DNA of 64,000 bases from the NCBI RefSeq assembly GCF_010501055.1, contig NZ_QVMO01000001.1, positions 62,001 through 126,000 on the forward strand, written 5' to 3'. Positions 52,388 through 61,158 of this stretch are shown in pieces (the stretch's first letter is position 1; each line of letters begins with the position of its first letter). A program made the position numbers and the translations under genes. The notes under the pieces were generated by a model. It was not told the origin of the DNA. It ran no database searches and was given only the letters and a program-made list of their open reading frames with translations. This DNA is from Dysgonomonas sp. 521. Lineage in GTDB: Bacteria > Bacteroidota > Bacteroidia > Bacteroidales > Dysgonomonadaceae.

Positions 52388-52678
52388 ATGGAAATACTGG
52401 ATAGGAAATCACCGGAAATCATGTTGTTCACCAAAACGCTGGACCAGCTGTTGGAAACCATAAGTAAAGCCTTTGAGAATTGTACCCCGAGCCTGAACGG
52501 AGAAAAATTCCTGACCAACAGGGATGTCGGCAAATTACTCGGATTAAGCCTACGCACTCTCCAGGACTGGCGGGATAAGGGAGTTATCGGCTATATACAG
52601 ATTTCGGGGAAGATACTCTACCGCCAGTCGGATATACTTAAACTGCTGGAGGATGGATACCGGGACAGCACAGCCTGA
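52388..52678 (+). CDS. Helix-turn-helix protein
   Basis: HTH protein of 96 residues. FLTNRDVGKLLGLSLRTLQDWRDKGVIGYIQISGKILYRQSDILKLL is the HTH core. An in-frame ATG at 52352 overlaps the preceding gene; 52388 (MEILDRKS) is preferred because it clears it. Last gene of the rightward run; tandem HTH pairs like this often include the excisionase. Confidence 0.8.
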   Translation: MEILDRKSPEIMLFTKTLDQLLETISKAFENCTPSLNGEKFLTNRDVGKLLGLSLRTLQDWRDKGVIGYIQISGKILYRQSDILKLLEDGYRDSTA

Positions 52679-52790
52679 CAGGTCATTTGCCGTAAAAGTT
52701 ATTCCATTCTGCGGGCTTGCAGCCCCTCCAAACGGCTGACAAGCCATAAGCGGAAATAACTTTTGTGCATTAATATAACTGTATAAATAG

Positions 52791-52822
52791 ACGGCAGGTT
52801 ATCACCGGGGATAGCCTGCCGT
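52791..52822. terminator. Hairpin between convergent units
   Basis: Stem ACGGCAGGTTATC with GATAGCCTGCCGT (one G-T pair). Serves the rightward HTH run and the leftward UPF0158-like gene; the T-run is weak. Confidence 0.6.
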
Positions 52823-52839
52823 TAGTGTCCTATTTTAAA

Positions 52840-53277
52840 CTATTCTTCTTCGGATTCGCTCTCCAGGAAGTTACGGACATATATTTCCAGTTGCTGTTGT
52901 TTAAAAGCAAACCAATCCTGACGATACGGGCTGGTCTCTACCAGAAACTTGAAATTGTGAAAAGGATGTCTTCCGTATATGGACATACTTAGAATATCTT
53001 TGAATATGTCACTCGCAGGAATAACATCTTCTATAAAGTCTTCCATGATTTTAAAAAATTCCCGGGCCCCCAAAGGCTCTATACGAATACAATGCTCCCA
53101 CTGGTCGATTTTGTCATATACCTCCCGATAAATGTCGTCCGGCCCCCCGTTGCAATAAGTATCATAGGATTCGCACGGAACACTGCCGGTCTCAATCGTA
53201 TCGACATTCAGGAAACAAATCATCCCCATGCCAATCTCTCCGGCTATGCTTTTTATTATTTCCTGCGGATAGTCCAT
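52840..53277 (-). CDS. UPF0158-like protein
   Basis: Acidic protein of 145 residues. Features like GRHPFHNFKFLVE and YRQDWFAFKQQQLEIYVRNFL match the C-terminal pattern of UPF0158. Role unknown. It follows the pRiA4b ORF-3-like gene by 3 bases, so both are one unit of cargo in the inner element. Confidence 0.65.
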   Translation of the reverse strand: MDYPQEIIKSIAGEIGMGMICFLNVDTIETGSVPCESYDTYCNGGPDDIYREVYDKIDQWEHCIRIEPLGAREFFKIMEDFIEDVIPASDIFKDILSMSIYGRHPFHNFKFLVETSPYRQDWFAFKQQQLEIYVRNFLESESEEE

Positions 53278-53280
53278 TTG

Positions 53281-53874
53281 TCAGAGTAATTTCAGGTTTG
53301 TATTGACCGCATCCAAATTGAAAAGGTGGGCATCCCAGGTTTCCTCTTCATCGAGCCCCAGCCAGTCCCTGTACTCTACGGCAGCTTCACTGCCGGGAAC
53401 CGTTGCAAATATATCTTTCATTTCTTCATATGCCCATACTCCGCCACAATCTTCCGGCGGACAGGCTCCTTTTCCCGACAGGCAAACCGCTTCCTTTTCA
53501 TTCTTGAAGCCGATGGCTTCCAAAGTGATACTATGCAGCCAGCTATCCCCGAAATCATAGACATAAAAGAGTTTCTCTCCCGCTTTCTTAAAAACGGCGG
53601 ACAATTCCATTTCTTCAGCATCTTTCAGTTGCGCAGCAAATCCCGGATCGAAAAAGTCATCTTCATACGGAATTCCTATCCTTAGATTACTTTGATACTC
53701 TTTATCTTTAAATTCAAAAAGATGAGTGTTATTCCAACCGAAAACAACCTGTATGACTCCATGAAACTGAAAGAAAGAGAAATCAGCGGGAACGCTTACC
53801 TTGCGCCATACGGGAGGCTTGGCTATGTCTTTGAGTTGGATTTTAAATTGAAATGCCATAGATAATGTGTTCAT
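53281..53874 (-). CDS. Plasmid pRiA4b ORF-3-like protein
   Basis: IS1096/pRiA4b ORF-3 family protein of 197 residues. The N-terminal FQFKIQLKDIAKPPVWRKVSVPADFSFFQFHGVIQVVFGW and the FVYDFGDSWLHSITLE motif are diagnostic. An alternative start at codon 6 (MAFQF) is possible. The family is common on mobile DNA; its function is not established. Confidence 0.85.
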   Translation of the reverse strand: MNTLSMAFQFKIQLKDIAKPPVWRKVSVPADFSFFQFHGVIQVVFGWNNTHLFEFKDKEYQSNLRIGIPYEDDFFDPGFAAQLKDAEEMELSAVFKKAGEKLFYVYDFGDSWLHSITLEAIGFKNEKEAVCLSGKGACPPEDCGGVWAYEEMKDIFATVPGSEAAVEYRDWLGLDEEETWDAHLFNLDAVNTNLKLL

Positions 53875-53950
53875 TATGGTTTGGTATTATCCTCCTAAGA
53901 TAAAGGAAAATCAGGAGATTCATGTATTACATTATATAAATAAGACCAAT

Positions 53951-53976
53951 AAAGCGAACCTTTTTCGATTCGCTTT
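53951..53976 (-). terminator. Hairpin after the RhuM-like gene
   Basis: Stem AAAGCGAA with TTCGCTTT around CCTTTTTCGA; short T-runs on both sides. Confidence 0.55.
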
Positions 53977-54003
53977 ACTGATTTTATAGATTTAACATAT
54001 GGT

Positions 54004-54384
54004 TCAGTTCCATTCATGCCATTGCCGGGATATGGATACCGGTAAATCTATCAGCTTTGGACTAACCGAATGTTTTACAATCCATTTCCTTAATACCTGT
54101 GTATTTTCCGACTGCACATGGAAAGCAACAGCAATAATCATCTCCAATCCGTAATAGTCGGGGTAGATATTTAGACCCTCAACTGTGCCGGACAGGGTGT
54201 AATCGCCCGGAGCGACACCTGATTTCTCAATGGCCCGGATACACTTCTTTGCCTCCTGATAGTAAATACCCAACAGGCCTGCAATCTCATCTATGGTCAT
54301 CCTGACTTTATCCGGAACGGTTACTGTACCTTCACCGGTTATGGTTATCAATTGGCTCTCGCCGATTTTCAATTCTCTTTTCAT
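54004..54384 (-). CDS. Small HTH-containing, RhuM-like protein
   Basis: A 126-residue protein. VRMTIDEIAGLLGIYYQEAKKCIRAIEKSGV looks like an HTH, followed by GLEMIIAVAFHVQSENTQVLRKWIVKH, a pattern also seen in the RhuM-like protein at 58063-58482 (TLYNLEALIFVSYRIASFEAQAFREWVMK). Its start overlaps the integrase stop (ATGA), so it is the second gene of the integrase operon. Possibly a directionality or regulatory factor. Confidence 0.55.
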   Translation of the reverse strand: MKRELKIGESQLITITGEGTVTVPDKVRMTIDEIAGLLGIYYQEAKKCIRAIEKSGVAPGDYTLSGTVEGLNIYPDYYGLEMIIAVAFHVQSENTQVLRKWIVKHSVSPKLIDLPVSISRQWHEWN

Positions 54385-55679
54385 GGCTGTCCGGTTTGGA
54401 TTGCATTATTTTGCATTGTTTTTCTTCGTCTTTCCCGTCCGATATTTTCCGCGATTTTTGTTGTATCGGGAACTTTCTTCGTTTTCTTATCCTTGGTCAG
54501 CCTGCGCGCCATCAGCCTGTCCATATCTTCGGATATCTTCTGTTCTGTGATTTGGGCATAGCCTTGCGTGGTGGAAATGTTCGCGTGCCCCATCATCTTG
54601 GCGATACTCTCAATGGAAAGCCCTGACGAAAGCGCCAGCGTCCCGAATGAATGGCGGCTCTGGTGGTACGAGAGGTTCTCTTTCAGTCCCATGGCAATGC
54701 CTATCTGGTTTATGTCATACCAGATCATATCCCGTACAGGCAGCGGGAATACCGGTTTGGCATCATCTGTGGTATTGTAAAGCATCAGTATCTGCTCCGC
54801 TACCGGATGCAGGGGTATAAATGCTTCCACCTTTGTCTTTACCCGTTGCTTGCGGATATAGAGCCGTCCTTCGGCTGTCCTGCCGATGTGGTGCGGATAC
54901 AACCTGTGCATATCCACATAGGCCAGCCCTGTCAACGATGAAAAGATAAAAGCCCTGCGCACCAGTTCCAGGCGTGCATCCTGCATCGGGGTTTCCATGA
55001 TACGCTTTAAGTCCTGCTTGCTGATATAGCGGTGTCTGGCGGGTTCTTTCTTCTCGTAGCGTACATCTTCGATAGGGTTGCTCCTTAATACTTCCCGGTC
55101 AATAGCTATGTAGATAAGCCTGTTGAGCCAGGTCAGGCACCGGTTGATATAGGATGATTTCCGGTTATACACTGTTTTCATATAGGTTTTAAAGGACCCG
55201 CCGAACTCTTCCGCTATATCCGTAAAGGCAATGTCTTCCATTCCCCTGCTTTGAAGGAACTCCAGAAGGTTCAGTTGTGCTAGGCGGGATTCCCGGTAAG
55301 TAGACCTTGAGTTTATCTCTATGGAACGTACCCTAAGGCGTTCCAGCTCTACTTTGCCTGCTTCAAGCAACATGGACGGAACAGAGTTTACCCCGGCGAT
55401 TGTATTTTTAAGCAGCTCGCTGCTGACTACTCCCTGACATTTAAGGATATGTTCGTAAGTATGTTCTACACGTTCACGGAATGCTGTCAGGCGGTTATTC
55501 TCCCTTTCGGTCCTGATAATGCCTTTCCCGGCGTTCCAGTCGTCAGGGGAACAGTAGATACCTGTTGTAAGGACCGTTTGTTTGCCGTCGATACTGATCC
55601 GGCACAGGATAGCTGTCGTGCCGTTAGTCTTTACTTTATTACGGTTGATATAGAATAATGTTTTAAATGTACTGCGCAT
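54381..55679 (-). CDS. Tyrosine integrase (inner element, distal)
   Basis: Complete tyrosine recombinase of 432 residues. FSSLTGLAYVDMHRL with the first Arg region upstream, HQSRHSFGTL (HxxR) and ISTTQGYAQIT with the nucleophilic Tyr near residue 390. A basic tail of about 40 residues follows. With 55788-57017 it forms the right-end integrase pair, an arrangement known in Bacteroidales mobilizable elements. Confidence 0.9.
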   Translation of the reverse strand: MRSTFKTLFYINRNKVKTNGTTAILCRISIDGKQTVLTTGIYCSPDDWNAGKGIIRTERENNRLTAFRERVEHTYEHILKCQGVVSSELLKNTIAGVNSVPSMLLEAGKVELERLRVRSIEINSRSTYRESRLAQLNLLEFLQSRGMEDIAFTDIAEEFGGSFKTYMKTVYNRKSSYINRCLTWLNRLIYIAIDREVLRSNPIEDVRYEKKEPARHRYISKQDLKRIMETPMQDARLELVRRAFIFSSLTGLAYVDMHRLYPHHIGRTAEGRLYIRKQRVKTKVEAFIPLHPVAEQILMLYNTTDDAKPVFPLPVRDMIWYDINQIGIAMGLKENLSYHQSRHSFGTLALSSGLSIESIAKMMGHANISTTQGYAQITEQKISEDMDRLMARRLTKDKKTKKVPDTTKIAENIGRERRRKTMQNNAIQTGQP

Positions 55680-55787
55680 GTTTTTTAGAATTATAAGTTA
55701 TAAATGAAAAATTATGAATTGCGAAGCAATCGGCGGAGCCAATTAAAAATGAACAAAAGACTCAAAAAGAATCAAGTGTTAATGATA

Positions 55788-57017
55788 TTAAAGGACTAAT
55801 TTCAGGTCTTTAGTAGCTTCTATCAGCTTGTCCATATCTTCGAATAGCTTCTTCGGAGTAACACGGGCATAGATTTGGGTGGTCTGGATATTGCCGTGCC
55901 CGAGCATCCGGCTGATCGTTTCTATGGGCACGCCCTCTTCGAGCGTAATCAGGCTGGCGAAGGAGTGCCGCCCTGAATGGTAGGTCATTGGCTCTTTTAT
56001 ACCGGCCATAACACGCAAGCCTTTCATATTGGCTTTTACCATTTCCGGCGACTGCCACGGAAATAACGTTTCCCTGTTTTCATCCCTGTATTTCTCAATC
56101 AGGGCGATAGCTTCGGGCAATAGTTTAACACGTGCCCGGTAGTCTGTTTTCTTTCTCGCATATTTGAGCCAGAGGCTGCCCGATTCATCTGTAAACAGGT
56201 TCTCTTTTGTTATGCGGACTACATCGGCGTAAGAAGTGCCCGTATAACAGGCAAAAAGAAATAAGTCCCGGGTGAAACGGGTGGAAGGGCATTTTCGGGG
56301 AATATCCAGGTCCCGTATTTTCTCGAAGCTCTCCCGGCTCAAGGCTTTGGGGGTGGTTTCTTTCTGTTTGGGAAGCTTGTAATGGGCGAAATGAAGTTTT
56401 TCGGAAACACCTTCTTTAAAGGCAATCTTACACATCTTTTTCAGGATAGCCAGGTAATGGCGGTAGGTATCCACTGAATACCCCAATTCTCCTGATACAA
56501 AATCCTGGTACTCCCGGATAAACTGTTCGTTCAGCTGTCCGAAAGCAAGGTCTTTTGTTTTGAACTTCTTTTTGATAAACTGACCCAGTGAACGGTGTGT
56601 ATATTTATAGGTTGACAACGTGGTCGGGGCGACATCGATTCCGACACGGGCCCGAAGTCCTTCCATATACCGGGAAAGGAGGGCAAGCAGGGTCATTTGG
56701 GTATCCAGACTTCCCTGGAACAGGTCTTTGACAGAAGAGGCATCGAAGGGCTGTTTGCGCTCAACCAATGAATCGAATGCCGAGTGAACTGCTAATAACA
56801 ATTTCTCGATTTTCTGGTTGACTTCGACCGCTTCCCGGCTTTTGCCGTCCAGGCGGCTCTCCCGTGGATTCCACAGGGAAGGAGTACAGGATAGTTTGCT
56901 GCTGAACTGAGCCATCGAACGGTTTACAGTTATTCGTCCCATAATCGGGGCTTTGCCCGACTTGTCGAGCCCGCTTTTTTTCAGGTAGAGCAAAACCTTG
57001 AATTTTTCTACTTTCAT
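55788..57017 (-). CDS. Tyrosine integrase (inner element, end-proximal)
   Basis: Complete tyrosine recombinase of 409 residues. FACYTGTSYADVVRI region, HSGRHSFASL (HxxR) and IQTTQIYARVT with the catalytic tyrosine. Closest in type to the broken outer integrase. It reads inward from the right end of the inner element; its start is preceded by the palindrome AACTTTGCC-aaa-GGCAAAGTT (57031-57052), which includes a minus-strand -7 box TAACTTTG. Confidence 0.9.
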   Translation of the reverse strand: MKVEKFKVLLYLKKSGLDKSGKAPIMGRITVNRSMAQFSSKLSCTPSLWNPRESRLDGKSREAVEVNQKIEKLLLAVHSAFDSLVERKQPFDASSVKDLFQGSLDTQMTLLALLSRYMEGLRARVGIDVAPTTLSTYKYTHRSLGQFIKKKFKTKDLAFGQLNEQFIREYQDFVSGELGYSVDTYRHYLAILKKMCKIAFKEGVSEKLHFAHYKLPKQKETTPKALSRESFEKIRDLDIPRKCPSTRFTRDLFLFACYTGTSYADVVRITKENLFTDESGSLWLKYARKKTDYRARVKLLPEAIALIEKYRDENRETLFPWQSPEMVKANMKGLRVMAGIKEPMTYHSGRHSFASLITLEEGVPIETISRMLGHGNIQTTQIYARVTPKKLFEDMDKLIEATKDLKLVL

Positions 57018-57318
57018 AACGCTTACTTTTTAGTGAACTTTGCCAAAGGCAAAGTTACGGGTTATATAAGCGTTCTTTGTTATGCAAAAGACTGTGAATC
57101 AGAGCAAAATACGCGGTGTAGACTTCTTTAATCTTCACCCTGTTACCTATATTCATTTCGGTAACAACCCGGCTAACGTTTTGGTAACCGAAATATCGCA
57201 ATATTCTACATTATCCTGCTTTTTAACAATGCGGCAAATGTCGGCAATCCGATTCATTATAAACACGTTACAATTAAGCTGCTTTATTCTGTTTTTACTT
57301 GCTTGGGATGATTTTACT
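57018..57318. other. Right-end region of the inner element
   Basis: Contains the palindrome at 57031-57052, the right subterminal inverted repeat (57071-57089) and three GGTAAC/GTTACC sites (about 57138-57195), two of which form the inverted pair ATTTCGGTAAC and GGTAACCGAAAT. These look like recombinase arm sites. The frame from 57082 that enters the integrase fragment is not a real gene start. Confidence 0.55.
57071..57089 (-). repeat. Subterminal inverted repeat, right copy
   Basis: Complement reads TTTTGCATAACAAAGAACG, equal to the left copy (32668-32690) minus four bases. Confidence 0.7.
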
Positions 57319-57534
57319 CACCTTGCGCGCCACACGTTCGCCACGACTACGACTCTGGCCAAAGGCGTTCCTATTGAGACGGTTAGCAAAATGCTTGGTC
57401 ATACAAATATTTCAACCACTCAGATTTATGCCCGAATAACAAACTCTAAAATTAGCGAGGACATGAAAGTCTTGGCTAAAAAAATGAAGGGTGCAGAGAA
57501 AATGTATGAAGAGATAAATACAGTAAATCAATAA
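57319..57534 (+). pseudogene. Tyrosine integrase of the outer element, C-terminal fragment
   Basis: 71 residues starting at the HxxRH box ([10 protein letters not shown]) and carrying [26 protein letters not shown] with the nucleophilic tyrosine, then a normal C-terminal helix. No start codon or N-terminal domains belong to it. It complements the truncated frame at 31529-32623: fused at the box histidine the product has 413 residues. The adjoining gene on its right starts 11 bases later, as expected if the outer element continues here. Confidence 0.8.
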
Positions 57535-57545
57535 ATTAAAATATC

Positions 57546-58055
57546 ATGGAACTACAAGTTATTCAAAGCAAAATTTATCAGATTCGAGGCTTACGTGTAA
57601 TCCTCGACAAAGATTTAGCAGAACTATACGAAGTAACCACTTCTAATCTGAATAAGGCGGTAAAGCGAAACCTTGACAGGTTTCCTTCCGATTTTATGTT
57701 TCAACTGAATAATGAAGAATTTGACTTGATATTCCAAAATGGAACATCAAGTTGGGGTGGTACTCGAAAATTGCCCTATGCCTTTACCGAACACGGTATA
57801 GCGATGCTTGCCGGATTGCTCAACAGTAAAAAAGCGATTGACATGAATATTCAGATAGTAAGAGCGTTTATCGCACTTCGTCAGTATGCTTTGGGTTATG
57901 CTGAACTCAATCAGAAGCTTGAAATGTTTATGATCGAAACCAATATGCAGTTCAGCGATATTTATCAGGCTCTTACGGAACTTGCTTCACAAAAGGAACA
58001 GGAAAACAAGCCCCGTAAGCGCATTGGTTTTAATGTTCAACAAGATGAAGAATAA
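57546..58055 (+). CDS. ORF6N-domain protein
   Basis: A 169-residue protein. The ORF6N domain occupies residues about 8-95 (IYQIRGLRVILDKDLAELYEVTTSNLNKAVKRNLDRFP...PYAFTEHGIAMLAGLL). This domain is common in phage and element regulators. The C-terminal part is helical. The next gene begins 7 bases later. Confidence 0.88.
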   Translation: MELQVIQSKIYQIRGLRVILDKDLAELYEVTTSNLNKAVKRNLDRFPSDFMFQLNNEEFDLIFQNGTSSWGGTRKLPYAFTEHGIAMLAGLLNSKKAIDMNIQIVRAFIALRQYALGYAELNQKLEMFMIETNMQFSDIYQALTELASQKEQENKPRKRIGFNVQQDEE

Positions 58056-58062
58056 TATAATT

Positions 58063-58482
58063 ATGGAACGGGGATATATCAAAATTAAAGAAAATGATGA
58101 AAATCAGCTAATTGTTGAAGCAAAACTCGTAAATTGCACCCTGTGGATGACAAAGCATGAGATAGCTGATTTATTCAACGTATTTGTTAGCTCGGTTGGT
58201 AATAACCTGCGGTCAATATTCAAATCAGGCTTATTGCGGGAAGAAAACGTTACGCAAATACACAAATACGAGAACAGCGGTCGTCAATGTGAAATGACTT
58301 TATACAATCTGGAAGCATTGATTTTTGTCAGTTATAGAATAGCTTCGTTTGAAGCGCAGGCGTTCAGGGAATGGGTAATGAAAGCATTAACCGAATATAC
58401 CCGGACGAAACCGAAAAAAGAAGCAGATGTTTTGATTGTGTACAACCTATCATCAAAACTCCCTGCAATAACATTGAATTAA
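58063..58482 (+). CDS. RhuM-like protein
   Basis: A 139-residue protein. LWMTKHEIADLFNVFVSSVGNNLRSIFKSGLL is a predicted HTH and EMTLYNLEALIFVSYRIASFEAQAFREWVMKAL matches the RhuM-type core. Shorter than most RhuM proteins (over 300 residues), so possibly truncated at the C-terminus. The start at 58063 (MERGYIKI) is preferred over 57982, which overlaps the ORF6N gene. Confidence 0.72.
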   Translation: MERGYIKIKENDENQLIVEAKLVNCTLWMTKHEIADLFNVFVSSVGNNLRSIFKSGLLREENVTQIHKYENSGRQCEMTLYNLEALIFVSYRIASFEAQAFREWVMKALTEYTRTKPKKEADVLIVYNLSSKLPAITLN

Positions 58483-58511
58483 TTCAAACTCTTATAAACA
58501 GAAATATAGTC

Positions 58512-59045
58512 ATGAAAAATGTAATCTATCTATTAATTGCGGTTTTCTTGGTTTCCTGCGGTTCAAACTCATCAAAGAGTAATTACGAAAAAACCATTAC
58601 CGACCACCTACTGAAAGGTAGTGACACAAAAGAAAATCTCAACTTCAAAATTGTTGAAATGAATGAGCATGGCACTGTTACGGTTGCCGACAGTATCGCT
58701 TATCTTACTGACGAGTTCAGGAAAGATAAAGAGCTTATAATAAAACGTGTCGAGTTGGCAAAGAAAATGAGTGAGACGCTATTGGCTAAAGTAAAAAAGC
58801 AGAGCGATATTGATAAGTACAATGCTGATATTTTGGGAATTAGCAACACTATTGATTCTCTTAAAAATCTCACTCCAGACAATCTGCGAGGATATGACAG
58901 CCAGAATGCCAATGATGTACTTGCCGTTATTGTCCGTTGTAAATACTCTCTTGTTCCTCCAGGCAGAACAGCCGTTGAAGAAACATTTGATTTCTATTTA
59001 TCTCCTGACGGTAGTAAATGCTACGGTAAGAAAAAAGCCAAATAA
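58512..59045 (+). CDS. Lipoprotein of unknown function
   Basis: A 177-residue protein with a lipoprotein signal: MKNVIYLLIAVFLVSCGSNS, lipobox cysteine at residue 16. The mature part is charged and coiled (LIIKRVELAKKMSETLLAKVKKQSDIDKYNADI). Anchored in a membrane facing the periplasm. The longer frame from 58371 overlaps the RhuM-like gene and is rejected because the signal starts at 58512. Confidence 0.78.
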   Translation: MKNVIYLLIAVFLVSCGSNSSKSNYEKTITDHLLKGSDTKENLNFKIVEMNEHGTVTVADSIAYLTDEFRKDKELIIKRVELAKKMSETLLAKVKKQSDIDKYNADILGISNTIDSLKNLTPDNLRGYDSQNANDVLAVIVRCKYSLVPPGRTAVEETFDFYLSPDGSKCYGKKKAK

Positions 59046-59445
59046 CATACATTGTTCAAATATAACGAAGTCTGTTTCTGAAACATGAAGCAGGCTTTTT
59101 TATGTTTATAGCTTTCTCTATCTCCGAGAAAGTGCTGCGTTCTATAATAACAAACGCAAAGTATTCGACCCAGTTCCTTTTTACTACACTTCTCTCCGGT
59201 ATAATTTCTTCCTCATTAGCGAGTATCAAACCGGGTACTTATTGACCCCATGTTCAGGATACAAAGGTATTTCGGCTAATCCTGTCGCCAAATTATTGCC
59301 TGAAAAATCTTCCTCTTTCCCTACGGGCGAGCGTATTTATTCCCTCAAAATTTGTCTTCGGCGGATTCAGCCGACCTTTTCACGTATCCGAAACATAAGG
59401 TCAGTACACCGGCTCCGATACGGCATAAAAAAAAAGTCAGAAATT
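59046..59445. other. Gap after the lipoprotein gene
   Basis: A terminator (59068-59102: AAGTCTG with CAGGCTT, then TTTTT) and about 340 bases with no clear feature. The frame beginning at 59242 has no support upstream of 59446. Confidence 0.6.
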
Positions 59446-59676
59446 ATGAGAAGTATAGTAAAAAATAGGAAACAAGGTAGTAACCTTCCAATTAGCATAA
59501 AATTGGTTGTGAAAATCGTTCTCGTGGCTTTGGGTTGCTCCGTGTGGGGAACAGGGTTTATTTGGGCTTTAGTGGGCTTGTATCTCTTTCTTCCTGTTAT
59601 TCGGGGTATCCTCTCCTTCTTCGTGGGTTTAGGTGCTATAATCCTGTTTATTCTCATTCTTTTCTCGCTTTTATAA
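59446..59676 (+). CDS. Small two-helix membrane protein
   Basis: A 76-residue protein with a basic N-terminus and hydrophobic segments at about residues 20-36 and 40-74 (WGTGFIWALVGLYLFLPVI, GILSFFVGLGAIILFILILFSLL). Inner membrane. No family recognised; position before the 331-residue gene suggests one unit. Confidence 0.6.
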   Translation: MRSIVKNRKQGSNLPISIKLVVKIVLVALGCSVWGTGFIWALVGLYLFLPVIRGILSFFVGLGAIILFILILFSLL

Positions 59677-59695
59677 TCCCTTAAAATTTAGAGTT

Positions 59696-60691
59696 ATGAG
59701 CAAAGTATTTTTATTAGGAGCAAATAAGGAAATTGACAGAGCCAAACAAGAGGTAGAAGTCAATCAAATAATCCAAATGGAGGGTTATAGTTACGACAGG
59801 TATGTAGTCTATGAAATCCGTACAAATGACTGGGGGATTACTTACAAACTGATTAACCTGCGTACAAAGGAGTATCAAACAGCCGACATTATCAGACCAT
59901 TGAAAGAAAAATTCGGTATCGGTTATTATTACGATAGTGAAAATCCTGAATTTATGGACAGCTTCGAGGTCGCAATGCTTCTTCAACAAGCACAACAACA
60001 GAAAAAAGCAGAGGAAGCCGAAGCCGAGCAGGAAAAAATCAGAGTAGAGCAGGTTAAGGAAATCGGACGTAAACGCTTTGCCGAGATATTTCCCGAAGAT
60101 GCACAGGCGGTTATCGTAGCACGGTTAAGACAAAACGAAAGCGACAGCTATACTGACTACTACTCATACAGCACACAGCGGACGGTTATCATAGGCTTTT
60201 CCAAGCATAAAAGGGACTTGTTTTCCGAAATGCGTAAACACGCATCCAATTTTGAGGAAACTGCCTATTTAGCCGAGTTTAACGAGGATTATGAACACAG
60301 GGAAAAGTACAGCATGGGCGACGGTTATTACTTGGGAAAAAGCAAGTATAGCGGTTGGATAATTGAAAAAGAGCCTGTATATAACCGTGAACGCACGATA
60401 GAGGATTTTGCATACACCGCAGGGAACGAAGATAACATACATATCAGCAAGTCTGACACAACACCAAAGAATAGTAATCCCATAACAGAAACTAATAGCG
60501 GTTGCACATTGGTAGAATATTCAGCCAAAGCGGTAGCGGTATTCGGAGAAACGAGAGCCATAAAAGACGAACTCAAAGCAATGGGCGGACGCTTTAACAG
60601 TCGATTGACGTTCAATGGTAAGAAGTTGGCAGGTTGGATTTTTCCTAAATCACAAGAGCAACGTTTAGCCTATTATTTCGGATTGGATTAA
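59696..60691 (+). CDS. Element protein with conserved DELKAMGGRFN tail
   Basis: A 331-residue cytoplasmic protein. An N-terminal domain of no known family is followed by a coiled coil (about 95-125, QQQKKAEEAEAEQEKIRVEQ). The C-terminal segment AVFGETRAIKDELKAMGGRFNSRL...GWIFPKSQEQRL (about 280-325) recurs in other element-borne proteins I recall. It is first in a rightward block with PcfK and PcfJ. Function unknown. Confidence 0.65.
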   Translation: MSKVFLLGANKEIDRAKQEVEVNQIIQMEGYSYDRYVVYEIRTNDWGITYKLINLRTKEYQTADIIRPLKEKFGIGYYYDSENPEFMDSFEVAMLLQQAQQQKKAEEAEAEQEKIRVEQVKEIGRKRFAEIFPEDAQAVIVARLRQNESDSYTDYYSYSTQRTVIIGFSKHKRDLFSEMRKHASNFEETAYLAEFNEDYEHREKYSMGDGYYLGKSKYSGWIIEKEPVYNRERTIEDFAYTAGNEDNIHISKSDTTPKNSNPITETNSGCTLVEYSAKAVAVFGETRAIKDELKAMGGRFNSRLTFNGKKLAGWIFPKSQEQRLAYYFGLD

Positions 60692-60737
60692 GTAGTAACA
60701 CGGGGCAGAGCCTTTCTGCCCCACAACACCCAAAAGT

Positions 60738-61148
60738 ATGAAAGCATCAAATCATTTCAAAAATACAATTAAGGCATACTTAGATAAGAGAGCCGAAACA
60801 GATGTATTGTTCTCATTCCAATACAGCAAACCCGAAAAGAATATTGACGATTGTGTTATCTATATTCTCAATACTGTACAGAAAAGCGGTTGCAATGGTT
60901 TTGCAGACGATGAAATCTATTCAATGGCGGTACACTATTATGATGAAGATAATATCGAAATCGGTAAGCAAATAAACGCCCATGTAGTAGTAAATCATGT
61001 AGTAGAACTGACTGAAGAAGAAAAGGAACAGGCTCGCCGAGATGCTATACAAAAGGCACAGGACGAAGCATACAGGAAGATAACACAGCCTGTCAAAAAG
61101 AGCAAGAAAGTAGTATTAAATCCCCAACCATCTTTGTTTGATTTTTAA
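60738..61148 (+). CDS. PcfK-like protein
   Basis: PcfK-family protein of 136 residues (FKNTIKAYLDKRAETDVLFSFQYSKPEKNIDDCVIYILNTVQKSG). PcfK and PcfJ travel together on conjugative elements of Firmicutes and Bacteroidetes. The C-terminus is highly basic (PVKKSKKVVLN). Function not established. Confidence 0.82.
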   Translation: MKASNHFKNTIKAYLDKRAETDVLFSFQYSKPEKNIDDCVIYILNTVQKSGCNGFADDEIYSMAVHYYDEDNIEIGKQINAHVVVNHVVELTEEEKEQARRDAIQKAQDEAYRKITQPVKKSKKVVLNPQPSLFDF

Positions 61149-61158
61149 GCATTATCCT

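Larger units (their letters stand above)
32555..57320. mobile_element. Inserted mobilizable element carrying a DGR
   Basis: About 24.8 kb lies between the two integrase fragments. It is visibly more GC-rich than its surroundings and has a complete set of mobilizable-element genes: recombinases at both ends (32923-34227; 54381-55679; 55788-57017), MobA/MobB, RteC, HTH proteins and TraA/B/D homologues, but no coupling protein, VirB4 or pore genes. Subterminal inverted repeats TTTTGCATAA...CAAAGAACG lie at 32668-32690 and 57071-57089. Ends are approximate, because no long direct repeat at the junctions could be read. Confidence 0.7.
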
